This document shows positions 48,228 to 56,009 of a DNA stretch of 64,000 bases, piece after piece. This DNA comes from Actinocrinis sp035605935. GTDB taxonomy: Bacteria; Actinomycetota; Actinomycetes; Streptomycetales; Catenulisporaceae. The notes under the pieces were generated by a model. The model saw only the letters and a program-made list of their open reading frames with translations. It was not told where the DNA came from and searched no databases. Every line of letters begins with the position of its first letter. Position 1 is the first letter of the stretch. The stretch covers positions 1 to 64,000 of the forward strand of contig NZ_DATNGK010000135.1 in assembly GCF_035605935.1 (NCBI RefSeq), given 5' to 3'. Made by a program: the position numbers and the translations under genes.

Positions 48228-48285
48228 AGGCTTTCAAGCGGACCCAGTCTTCAAAGGGCCCTGCTATCGAATCAAGGTGCTGCGG

Positions 48286-50295
48286 TTACCAGCGGACCTT
48301 CTTGGGCTTCTTCTGCATGGTCATGGTCGGCGTGGGAGTCGCGCCACCGGCCGCCGGGGCGGTGGTGGCCGTGTTGGCGCCACCGGCCGCCGCGCCCGCT
48401 CCCGCCATGACCTGCGGCGGGGTCTGGCCGAGCGGCACCATGACCGCGGCCGTCACGACGCCCTGGCCGTTGGTGGTGAGCGCGATCGGGTTGGGCATGT
48501 TGAGCAGGCCCTGGCAGTTGAGGTTGGTGAAGGACTGGTTGGCGCGCATCGCCAGGAAGGTGAACAGGTTGGTGGCCATAGCCGCGTCCACCGAGGGACC
48601 GTTCTGGAAGATGGCCATGTCCTTGAACACCCGCGCGATACCCGCCGGGTTGCCGAACAGGTTGGTGCAGTACGTGGCACCGTTGCCGTTGTCAGCAGCC
48701 TGACCGATCGCACCCTGGTCGACGCCGGCGCGGTACAGGTTCGCCTTGCTCTGCGACATGTTGTTGTTGTTCAGGGTCATCGGGTCGTTCAGCGGCACCA
48801 TCGCGATCGGAGCCTGCTGGTTGGCCATCGCTGAGAGCTCGTCGAGCGGCAGAGCGCCAGTGGCCTGCCCGTCGCTGGACTGGTTCGGACGGGTCCACGG
48901 CTGGCAGCCGAGCGTCGGGTCCACGAACTTGTTCAGCAGCAGGTTGTCCGAGCCGTTCGCCAGGTCGGTGGCGTTCGGGACCGCGGCCATCGACGCCGCG
49001 TTCATCTGCGCGGTCTGGCCGTTCGCGTTGGCGAGGTAGTGGGTCACGACGTTGTCGCTCTGGTCCTGGTCCACCAGGGAGAAGTCACGCGTGGTCGGGC
49101 AAGGCAGCCCGTCCGTCGCGGTGCCGACCGGCGGCACCTGCAGCATGTTCGCGCCGATCTCCTGGTTCGCCGTCTGGAAGAACGCCGGGGCGTTGCAGTA
49201 GGAGAACTGGCCGAAGATCGAGCCCTGGGCGCCGTTGACACAGTTGCCCTGCGTCAGGCTGTTGGTTCCCGCTGCGGACTGAAGCGTCAGGTTGGTGCCG
49301 TTGAACCCGAACCAGAGCCCGACGGTCGAGCCGGCCGGGACCTGTGCGGCCTTCGTGGGCGCCGCGGGCTGGGTGCCCTTGTCGATCACCAGCGGGTCGT
49401 ACAGCGTCAGCTGTCCGTCCGCGGTAAGGATCGCGCCTTCGACGAAGGCCGACTGCGCCGCGTTGGCCTCGTTGCACGGACCCATCGCCGCGTCGGTCGC
49501 GACGAGCTGGTACGGCGTGGCCAGGCCGGCCGCCGTGAGCGGGTTGGCCGGGACGATCAGGGTGCAGTTCGGGTTCGGGGTGGCCGCGGCAGCGGCGGCG
49601 GCCGAGGTGGTGGCCGCGGCTGCGGTCGCGGTGCAGGTCGGCTTCGCGGCGGCGGCCGAGGTGGTCGCGGCGGCGGCGCCGGTACCGGTACCTGCGGCGG
49701 CCGAGGTGGTGGCGGCGGCGCCCGTACCCGCAGCCGCGCCAGTGCCGGCGGCGGCTGTGGTAGCGCCGGCTCCGGCGGCGCCTGCCGCGGCCGCGGTCGG
49801 CGAGGCACTCGGACCGTAGTGGTGCCTCGTGTACACCGTCGTCATGTGGTTGGCAGCGCCACCCATGTTGGTGTTGGCCGCGGCGCTGCTGCTCGCCATG
49901 CCGGCGCCGCCGTTGTTGGCGGTCCCGCCATTGTTCGCGGCGCCGCCGTTGTTGGCCGCACCACCGTTGTTGGCCGTCGCACCGGTCGTGCCGGCGTTAT
50001 TCGCGCCGGTGTTGGCCACGGTCGTCGTGGTCATTCCGGCAGCCGGGCTTATACACGCTGTCGCGCCGGCAGCCTGGCCGTTGTTGTTGTGGTGATGGTG
50101 GAAGGGCGAGGCCATGGCTACACCTACAGCGGCGATGACCACGACCGGCATGGCGGCGAAGATCGTACCGACCTTGCGCGTCCGCCAACTGCGACGCTCC
50201 CGGCGGGCCCGGGTCGACTCAGCCCTCGTCGTCCTGCGCAACGGCTGGCCGGGCTGTTGGCGCCGGTCCCGTCCGTGCGAACTCGATGCGGACAC
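48286..50295 (-). CDS. Large surface protein with cysteine-rich ectodomain, unknown
   Basis: Not recognised by function. The 669-aa protein has a basic N-terminus (1-42, many Arg), one hydrophobic helix at about 43-62, then a His4-Asn3 tract and long low-complexity Asn/Gly/Ala/Thr repeats (about 70-245). A folded ectodomain follows (about 245-600) with about eight spaced Cys in contexts such as GPCNEAN, GNCVNG, SYCNAPAFF, PCPTTRDF, GCQPW, TYCTN and NCQGL; the end is Ala/Thr/Pro-rich with a Lys-rich tail KKPKKVRW. It is probably anchored or exported and disulfide-bonded. It follows the 50305-51054 surface gene by 9 bp, so they are co-expressed. Confidence 0.78.
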   Translation of the reverse strand: MSASSSHGRDRRQQPGQPLRRTTRAESTRARRERRSWRTRKVGTIFAAMPVVVIAAVGVAMASPFHHHHNNNGQAAGATACISPAAGMTTTTVANTGANNAGTTGATANNGGAANNGGAANNGGTANNGGAGMASSSAAANTNMGGAANHMTTVYTRHHYGPSASPTAAAAGAAGAGATTAAAGTGAAAGTGAAATTSAAAGTGTGAAAATTSAAAAKPTCTATAAAATTSAAAAAAATPNPNCTLIVPANPLTAAGLATPYQLVATDAAMGPCNEANAAQSAFVEGAILTADGQLTLYDPLVIDKGTQPAAPTKAAQVPAGSTVGLWFGFNGTNLTLQSAAGTNSLTQGNCVNGAQGSIFGQFSYCNAPAFFQTANQEIGANMLQVPPVGTATDGLPCPTTRDFSLVDQDQSDNVVTHYLANANGQTAQMNAASMAAVPNATDLANGSDNLLLNKFVDPTLGCQPWTRPNQSSDGQATGALPLDELSAMANQQAPIAMVPLNDPMTLNNNNMSQSKANLYRAGVDQGAIGQAADNGNGATYCTNLFGNPAGIARVFKDMAIFQNGPSVDAAMATNLFTFLAMRANQSFTNLNCQGLLNMPNPIALTTNGQGVVTAAVMVPLGQTPPQVMAGAGAAAGGANTATTAPAAGGATPTPTMTMQKKPKKVRW
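49905..49980 (-). repeat. 18-bp coding repeats (Asn-Asn-Gly-Gly units)
   Basis: Within the surface-protein gene the coding strand repeats an 18-bp unit about four times, giving NNGGAA-like hexapeptides. Ala/Thr-rich repeats continue at about 49590-49800 in units of roughly 30-45 bp. These are in-frame low-complexity repeats, prone to length variation. Confidence 0.75.
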
Positions 50296-50304
50296 TCTCG
50301 CTCC

Positions 50305-51054
50305 TTAGAAGTGCGTACCAGGTGTGTTGCGACGGCGGCGGATCACGAGGAACCCGACCCCGCCGGCCAGCGCCAGCGCCACGGCTATCGCCGCGGCTCC
50401 TGCTGTGGTCAGTGCGGAACGGCTCGATCCGGCCAGGCCGACCCGCACGATGCCCGTGCTGGTCACCGGCCCGTTTCCGGCCGCGGTCATGCCCGGCGTC
50501 GGGGACATCGCCTGGGCGCCGCCGCCCATGGCCATCGCACCGCCGCTCGCCGTGGGGGAGGCCGGCTTGGCGGTGGTCTGGTTCATTCCGCCGCCCATTG
50601 CGGCCTTGCTCGTCGCGGCCGGCGGCATGGCCGCTGAGCTCTTCGCCATGGCCGGTGCGGAAGCCGGTTGCGTCGTGGGTGGCGCGACCGCCGAGCCGGC
50701 AACAGTGATCGTCACCGCGTTGGGGCTGCCCGGGCCGCAGTCGGCGGTCACCTGGTAGCTGCCGGACGCGTTCGACGCGATGGTCGCCGAGCCCGAGAAG
50801 TTGATCGAGGTCTGTGTCAGCGACGCCGATCCGCCCACGAACGCGGAAGAGTAAACACCACCGAGGCCGTGGCCGTTGTTCGGGCAGGTGCCGAGAATGC
50901 TGACACTCTGTCCGGGGGCGACCTTGCCCGGGTTCACAATCAGCTGTCCATACCCGGAACTCGCGTGCGCGGGCCCGACGGACAGCAGCAGCGCAGCCGC
51001 CGCCCCGAGTGGGACGGCAAGGCCAGATAAGCGGGCTGCTAGAGGACGGCGCAC
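50305..51054 (-). CDS. Cell-surface protein, signal peptide plus C-terminal anchor
   Basis: A 249-aa protein with a signal peptide (SGLAVPLGAAAALLLSVG, cleavage after AHA), a beta-sandwich-like domain of about 95 residues with two Cys (LGTCPNNG and TADCGPG), a long Pro/Ala/Ser/Met/Gly linker (AMAMGGGAQAM), and a C-terminal membrane helix followed by RRRR. The layout is that of LPXTG-like surface proteins without the LPXTG motif, so it is membrane-held. GTG 51054 is chosen because it begins the signal peptide; the longer frame to 51165 is not protein-like. It leads the operon with the 669-aa protein. Confidence 0.78.
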   Translation of the reverse strand: MRRPLAARLSGLAVPLGAAAALLLSVGPAHASSGYGQLIVNPGKVAPGQSVSILGTCPNNGHGLGGVYSSAFVGGSASLTQTSINFSGSATIASNASGSYQVTADCGPGSPNAVTITVAGSAVAPPTTQPASAPAMAKSSAAMPPAATSKAAMGGGMNQTTAKPASPTASGGAMAMGGGAQAMSPTPGMTAAGNGPVTSTGIVRVGLAGSSRSALTTAGAAAIAVALALAGGVGFLVIRRRRNTPGTHF

Positions 51055-51508
51055 GTGCTCATCACGCCCTTTCCGTGGCTGTCGAGGCGCCAAGCCGACT
51101 GACTCGGCGCGCGCGTGACCGCTAGCACGCAGGACTCTCGAAAGCGGTTCAACGCGAACGCGCACCCGCCGCGGACCAGCGGCGCATCAGGCACACCTGG
51201 TGCCGAGGATCAGGCCGTGTATGACGCGGTATACAAGGCGACGCATCGCCGAGCACAACAGCCAGTTCATCCGACGATGAACCCCAGGCGGCCAGGGGCC
51301 GTGCCGAGCGATGCAGGAACTGACGGACAGTCGGATGTATTGCTGCGCGCGAGGCGCGTCAGCGTTTCGTAATACCGATTCGGGCCGCGGGGTTGAACCG
51401 GATCCGCACTTGCCGCGTGCTTGGCCGATAACCGTCCGAAGCCTCGCCCTCGGCATCAGCCGAACAAAGCCTGAAGCATTACAAATCTCAAGGAGCGTGT
51501 TCAGCGAC
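51055..51508. promoter_or_regulatory. Divergent intergenic region with palindromes, no gene
   Basis: These 454 bp separate two divergent secreted-protein genes. An exact palindrome GTTCATC-CGAC-GATGAAC lies at 51265-51282, and TGTAT-n8-ATACA near 51217-51235. An 85-codon open frame (51115-51372) has no ribosome site and atypical composition and was not accepted. Promoters in both directions must lie here. Confidence 0.5.
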
Positions 51509-52765
51509 ATGTTGAGCAGAACGAAGGTCCGGGTCGGCATCGGGTCCGCCGCGGCGGTCGCCCTTGCCGCCGGCGCGCTGACGACCGCTTACGCGTCGCC
51601 TTGGAGTCATGGAAGCTCCTCGTCGAACGCGAGCTACTCGTCGAAGTGGTCTCCGAACGTCGCCACGGGCACCACCACCCTCAAGACCATCTCCTCGACG
51701 GTTCCGTCCAACGGCGACGTCAACCCGTACGGCGTCGCGATCGTGCCGCGCAGCATCGGCAACCTGGTGCGCGGCGACGTGCTGGTGAGCAACTACAACA
51801 ACAAGGGCAACCTCAACGGCACCGGCTCGAGCATCGTCGAGATCAACCCGAACACCGGCAAGAAGACGCTGTTCTCGTGGCTGACCCAGTCGCGGCTTCC
51901 GTCCAGGTGCCCCGGCGGCATCGGACTGACCACCGCGCTGACGGTGCTGCAGAACGGCTGGGTCATCGTCGGCAGCCTGCCCACCACCGACGGCACCTAC
52001 AAGACGGCCGGCTCCGGCTGCCTGATCGTGCTCAACAGCCTGGGACACGCCAAGGCGGTCATCACCGGGCACGGGATCAACGGACCCTGGGGCCTTTCGG
52101 CCTGGGAGCACGGCGATGACGTGCAGCTGTTCGTCACCAACGTCCTCAACGGCGTGGGTGGGCACATGGGCCAGCAGGTCAACAAGGGCACTGTCGTGCG
52201 GCTGAAGCTGGATGTCACCCGGCAGACCTTCCGTCTGGACACCGCGGTGATCGTCGGCTCCGGCTTCCCGGAGATGGTCAGCAAGGACGGGTTCGTACAG
52301 GGCCCGACCGGAGTAACGCTCATCGGCAACACCCTGTTCGTCGCCGACTCCCTCGCCAACCGGATCGCGCAGATCAACTGGGCCACGACCCGGCACAACA
52401 GCGCAGGGCTCGGATTCACCCTGGCCGAGGCCGGGCTGCTCAAGATGCCGCTCGGATTGACCTCGTTCGGCGGCTTCCTGCTCACGGTCAACGCGGCGAA
52501 CGGCAACCTGATCGCGATCAGCCTCAAGGGCCAGGTCGTCTTGGTCAAGGCGCTGGACACCACCGCGGTCTCCGGCTCGAGTCCGGGCGCGGGCGCGCTG
52601 TTCGGCCTGGCGCCCAGCTGGGACGGCAAGTGGCTGTTCTACGTGAACGACCTCGGCAACAACCTGAGCGCGGTCGGCCCGCTGCGCAACGGCGGCAACG
52701 GGAACTACTGGGGCGGCTACAACTACAGCAGTAGTGATATGAACAGCTGGGGCTACAACAGCTGA
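51509..52765 (+). CDS. Secreted beta-propeller/NHL-like protein
   Basis: A 418-aa exported protein. The signal peptide (residues 1-29; VGIGSAAAVALAAGALTTAYA) is followed by a Ser-rich linker and a repeat-containing body with blades such as NPYGVAIVPRSIGNLVRGDVLVSN, GPWGLSAWEHGDDVQLFVTN and GPTGVTLIGNTLFVADSLAN, resembling NHL or SMP-30-like propellers. The C-terminus is Gly/Asn/Tyr-rich (NYWGGYNYSSSD). The role may be binding or catalysis at the envelope; the exact family is uncertain. AAGGAG lies 13 nt before ATG 51509. A terminator follows at 52813. Confidence 0.78.
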   Translation: MLSRTKVRVGIGSAAAVALAAGALTTAYASPWSHGSSSSNASYSSKWSPNVATGTTTLKTISSTVPSNGDVNPYGVAIVPRSIGNLVRGDVLVSNYNNKGNLNGTGSSIVEINPNTGKKTLFSWLTQSRLPSRCPGGIGLTTALTVLQNGWVIVGSLPTTDGTYKTAGSGCLIVLNSLGHAKAVITGHGINGPWGLSAWEHGDDVQLFVTNVLNGVGGHMGQQVNKGTVVRLKLDVTRQTFRLDTAVIVGSGFPEMVSKDGFVQGPTGVTLIGNTLFVADSLANRIAQINWATTRHNSAGLGFTLAEAGLLKMPLGLTSFGGFLLTVNAANGNLIAISLKGQVVLVKALDTTAVSGSSPGAGALFGLAPSWDGKWLFYVNDLGNNLSAVGPLRNGGNGNYWGGYNYSSSDMNSWGYNS

Positions 52766-52812
52766 TCCGGCCGCGACCGCCAGAGTGACGGTCCATCCGA
52801 ATATACCCACGA

Positions 52813-52847
52813 CGTCCCGCGCCGGTGCCGCACACCGGCGCGGGACG
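52813..52847. terminator. Strong 15-bp-stem terminator
   Basis: CGTCCCGCGCCGGTG (52813-52827) and CACCGGCGCGGGACG (52833-52847) pair perfectly around a 5-nt loop, 48 bp after the propeller gene and ahead of the kinase gene. Confidence 0.85.
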
Positions 52848-52913
52848 CCCTGAGTAAGAGTCCAGTCCCGAACACACCCACGTTTCCGCAGCGAGCCCGA
52901 CCAGGGGGGACCT

Positions 52914-54746
52914 GTGACCAGCACCGACCACCACTACTCGCAGCAGATCGACGAAGGAGCCCTGATCGCGGGCCGGTACCGGCTCTCGCGTTGGCTCGGC
53001 CTCGGCGCGATGGGCGAGGTGTGGGCGGCGCGGGACGAACGGCTGAGCCGGGACGTGGCGGTCAAGCTGGTGCTCGGCGACCCGAGCACCGACCCGGAGA
53101 CCGCCGACCGGTTCACCCGCGAGGCGATCGCGGTGGCCCGGATCACCCACCCCAATGTGGTCGCGGTCTACGACCAAGGCGAATACCAGCGGCACCAGTT
53201 CGTGGTCATGGAGCTGGTCACCGGCTGCAACCTGGACGAGCTGCGCGGCGGGCGCCCGATGCCGATCGGCGCGGCCCTCGCCATCGGCGTGCAGATGAGC
53301 CGGGCGCTGGAAGCGGCGCACGAGGCTGGGGTGCTGCACCGGGACATCAAACCGGCCAACATCATGGTCAGCCACGACGGCATGGTGAAAGTCCTGGACT
53401 TCGGCATCGCCGGTTTCCTGCAGGGCGCCGGGTTCACCGAGCGGCTGACCCGCACCGGGGCGAACAGCCTCGGCACCCCGGCGTATACGGCCCCTGAGCG
53501 GATCATGGGCGGTCCGGCGACCATCCAGTCCGACCTGTACTCGGTCGGCTGCATCCTCTACGTTCTGCTGACCGGACTGCCGCCGTTCCCCGCTGACGAC
53601 AGCCTCACCATCCTGCACCGCCACCTGCACGACGAGCCGACGCCGGTGCGGCGCTGGCGCCCGGAGGTGGCCCCCGAGATCGACCAGCTGGTGCTGTGGA
53701 TGCTGGCGAAGGAACCCGCGGCGCGGCCCGCGTCCGCGGCGATCGTGGCCGGCCGGCTCGAGTCACTGGCCATGGCGTATCCGAACGCGAGCGCCGAGGC
53801 CGCGCACGAGCAGACCCTTGACGACTTGTTCGGCGCGACCACCGCGACGCAGTCGGTGCCGTACGTCGAACTGGACCTCGAGCAGGAGCCCGCGCCGGAC
53901 TTCGGCCTCGACGCGCTGCGCGAGTGGAACGGCGAAGGCGGCGGAAAGCCGAAGCCGCGCGCCGAGAGCCGCGACAGCGGCCGGGGCGGCGGGCGCGGTG
54001 GCCGCGGCGGTTCGAAGCGGCAGGGTGCTGACGGCGCCTATGTGAAAACCGGGCGCAAGCGCCGCGCCCCGGCCGCTTTCCTGATCGTCAGCATCGTCGC
54101 GGGCCTGACCCTCGGCGTCGTGCTCAGCCGCCAGGCGATGACCGGCAACGGGACCGTGATCGGTGCGATGCCCAGCGCGGATCGCCCGAAGGCGACGAAT
54201 ACTCCCGCGATGACCGGCGGCAGCCAGGCTGCCAAGCCGGGCGCCGGGATGGGTGGCGCGCCGGGTTCGACCGCGGCGAAGCCCTCTGTCCCGGCGATGG
54301 GTATGGGCGGCGCGGGTGGCGCAGGCGGCGCCGGCGGAAACGGCGCCACCACCGGCACGACCGCGAAGACGACGAATCAGGGCGCGACGTCGAATGTCAC
54401 GCCGCCCGCGCCGATCACGCCTTACCTGCGCTACACCGCCGTCGCGGCCGGCAGCGGTGGCTGCACGAAGCTGGCACCCGGCCAGTTCGAGTGCACCGTC
54501 GGTCGCGACGGCGGTGCGGCGGTGTTCCAGCCCGAAACGCTGAACCCCTCCGGCACGATCGGCGCCGGGCCGCAGCCCTTCTACTGCCAGTCCTCGGGCG
54601 CCGAGCACACCTTCCAGGGACTGCGTAATCACTGGTGGGCCTGGACCGAGTCGGCGCAGGGTACCTTCGGCTGGGTGTCAGTGGTCGACCTCAGTGGCGG
54701 TGCGAACGACCAGCCCGAGCCCGGCCTTCCCTACTGCGGCAGCTGA
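52914..54746 (+). CDS. Membrane Ser/Thr protein kinase with extracellular domain
   Basis: A 610-aa PknB-type kinase. The catalytic domain (about 20-290) shows the Gly loop LGLGAMGEV, Lys51 in VAVKL, HRDIKPAN with Asp144, DFG at 162-164, and GTPAYTAPE. A Gly/Arg/Lys-rich juxtamembrane region leads to one membrane helix (about 385-403). Outside are a Gly/Ala/Met/Pro-rich linker and a final domain of about 90 residues with four Cys. Its ending WVSVVDLSGGANDQPEPGLPYC matches the SH3-like modules of secreted actinobacterial proteins, not PASTA repeats. GTG 52914 follows AGGGGGG. It likely senses envelope state and phosphorylates cytoplasmic targets. Confidence 0.92.
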   Translation: MTSTDHHYSQQIDEGALIAGRYRLSRWLGLGAMGEVWAARDERLSRDVAVKLVLGDPSTDPETADRFTREAIAVARITHPNVVAVYDQGEYQRHQFVVMELVTGCNLDELRGGRPMPIGAALAIGVQMSRALEAAHEAGVLHRDIKPANIMVSHDGMVKVLDFGIAGFLQGAGFTERLTRTGANSLGTPAYTAPERIMGGPATIQSDLYSVGCILYVLLTGLPPFPADDSLTILHRHLHDEPTPVRRWRPEVAPEIDQLVLWMLAKEPAARPASAAIVAGRLESLAMAYPNASAEAAHEQTLDDLFGATTATQSVPYVELDLEQEPAPDFGLDALREWNGEGGGKPKPRAESRDSGRGGGRGGRGGSKRQGADGAYVKTGRKRRAPAAFLIVSIVAGLTLGVVLSRQAMTGNGTVIGAMPSADRPKATNTPAMTGGSQAAKPGAGMGGAPGSTAAKPSVPAMGMGGAGGAGGAGGNGATTGTTAKTTNQGATSNVTPPAPITPYLRYTAVAAGSGGCTKLAPGQFECTVGRDGGAAVFQPETLNPSGTIGAGPQPFYCQSSGAEHTFQGLRNHWWAWTESAQGTFGWVSVVDLSGGANDQPEPGLPYCGS

Positions 54747-54747
54747 G

Positions 54748-55776
54748 TCAGCCGCCGAGCACCGGCAGGACGAGCGTGCAGCCGACCGGCACATGGTGCG
54801 CTGGATCCAGGGCGTTGAGCACGTCGTTCAACGCCACCGGGTCGTAGATGACGGCCAGGTGATCGGCGAAGTCCAGGCCGCACTGGTTCTGCAGCGTGAT
54901 GTTCGTGACGGAAGGCCCGGAGAGGAACTGGGACGTGTAGGGCGTGACGACCTCGTCGTATTTGGTCGAGATGACGGTGTAGCGCACTCCTGGCACGGTG
55001 TCGCCGCCTGCGTTCAGGTTCGTCAGGAACGAGGAGCCGACGGCTTGTTCAGTGCAGGCCGCGCAGAGCGAGCCGAGGAACGACGAACCGCCGGGGAAGG
55101 CGGCCAGCAGGCCGAACAAGCCGTCAAGAGTGGTGCCATGATTCGATGGCGAGAGGCCGACCAGGGCGTCCACTTTGTTCGCCCCGCCGAGGAAGTCGAG
55201 GTAATAGCGCGGGAGCATGCCGCCCTGGGAGTGGCCGACGATGTCCACCTTCGCGGCGCCGGTCGCGCTGAGGACCTGGTCGATGAAGGCGGATAGCTGA
55301 CCCGCGCCAGCCGCGATCTCCTCGTAGCCCTGGAAAATGCTGCCGGCCGCGCCGCCGTAGTTGAGCGCGAAGACGCAGTAGCCGTGGTTGGCCAGGAGCG
55401 GGGAGAGGGCTTGCCAGGAGTCTGTCATGTCGCCGAAAGTGCCGTGCACGAGGACGACGGGATACGGGTGTGCAGCAGTGGGCTTACAGCCGAAATCATT
55501 CGAGCCCGGCGGGGCGGCGCCGGGAGTGAGCAGTTCGGCGGCGATCCCGGCGGCGAAGCTGTAGGGCACCGGCCTGTTGACCGGCTGCGCGGTAGACGCC
55601 GCAGCGGCGGGCCCCGCAGCGGTGGCGACGGTGGTCGCGCCGAGGATGGCGGCAACCGCGAGGGCGGACAGTGTCGTGCGAGCGCGAGTGCGAGCGCGAA
55701 TTCGTCGGGCGGCGCGACGCTGCGCCGGGCGGGCCGAATCAGGGGTCTGTGAAGGGTGTGGGTGGGCCGGAGCCAT
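54748..55776 (-). CDS. Secreted lipase/esterase, alpha/beta hydrolase
   Basis: A 342-aa exported lipase of the EstB/lipase class 2 type. An Arg-rich signal peptide (about 1-60, ending TAAGPAAAA) precedes the mature enzyme. The oxyanion segment is VVLVHGTFGDMTDSW, the nucleophile Ser183 is in GHSQGGMLPRY, and Asp and His are likely in the C-terminal third (FADHLAVIYDP). Two Cys near GSLCAACTEQA may form a disulfide. ATG 55776 follows GGAGG at 5 nt; the longer frame to 55836 is not needed. Twin palindromes (55839-55868) upstream suggest TetR-type control. Confidence 0.9.
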   Translation of the reverse strand: MAPAHPHPSQTPDSARPAQRRAARRIRARTRARTTLSALAVAAILGATTVATAAGPAAAASTAQPVNRPVPYSFAAGIAAELLTPGAAPPGSNDFGCKPTAAHPYPVVLVHGTFGDMTDSWQALSPLLANHGYCVFALNYGGAAGSIFQGYEEIAAGAGQLSAFIDQVLSATGAAKVDIVGHSQGGMLPRYYLDFLGGANKVDALVGLSPSNHGTTLDGLFGLLAAFPGGSSFLGSLCAACTEQAVGSSFLTNLNAGGDTVPGVRYTVISTKYDEVVTPYTSQFLSGPSVTNITLQNQCGLDFADHLAVIYDPVALNDVLNALDPAHHVPVGCTLVLPVLGG

Positions 55777-55838
55777 GGGGTCCTCCGTGACAGGACAGGA
55801 AATGCACGGAGCCGGTCGCGGCATTGCGACCGTCACAG

Positions 55839-55868
55839 CTACCGGCCGGTAGTATTACTGGACGGTAA
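55839..55868. promoter_or_regulatory. Twin TetR-like operators upstream of lipase
   Basis: CTACCGGCCGGTAG (55839-55852) is a perfect 14-bp palindrome. TTACTGGACGGTAA (55855-55868) repeats its geometry, TAC-n8-GTA, 16 bp further on. Both lie 63-92 bp upstream of the lipase start. The layout suggests side-by-side binding of two repressor dimers. The gap 55777-56009 holds no gene; a small hairpin (55873-55893) may end the NDH-2 transcript. Confidence 0.6.
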
Positions 55869-56009
55869 GTGAGCCTTGTCACATAGACAAGGGCTTTGCG
55901 TAGATATTAATTGACGTCACGGAAACAGCACGCTAAGGCGCGCCGAGGCCGTTCTGCTGTCCTGTCCTCGACCGCCTCATTACTTGGCCCGCAGCGATCG
56001 CGGCGTCTG

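Noticed and set aside
49590..49990. Repeat block that could suggest a CRISPR or VNTR array
   Set aside because: Units are in-frame codon repeats giving Ala/Thr/Asn/Gly peptides, without spacer-repeat alternation; kept only as coding repeats.
49039..50637. 532-codon plus-strand open frame, Gly/Arg-rich
   Set aside because: It is a shadow of the low-complexity part of the surface-protein gene.
51115..51372. 85-codon plus-strand open frame in the divergent gap
   Set aside because: No ribosome site, no conserved pattern, and it contains the palindromes of the promoter region.
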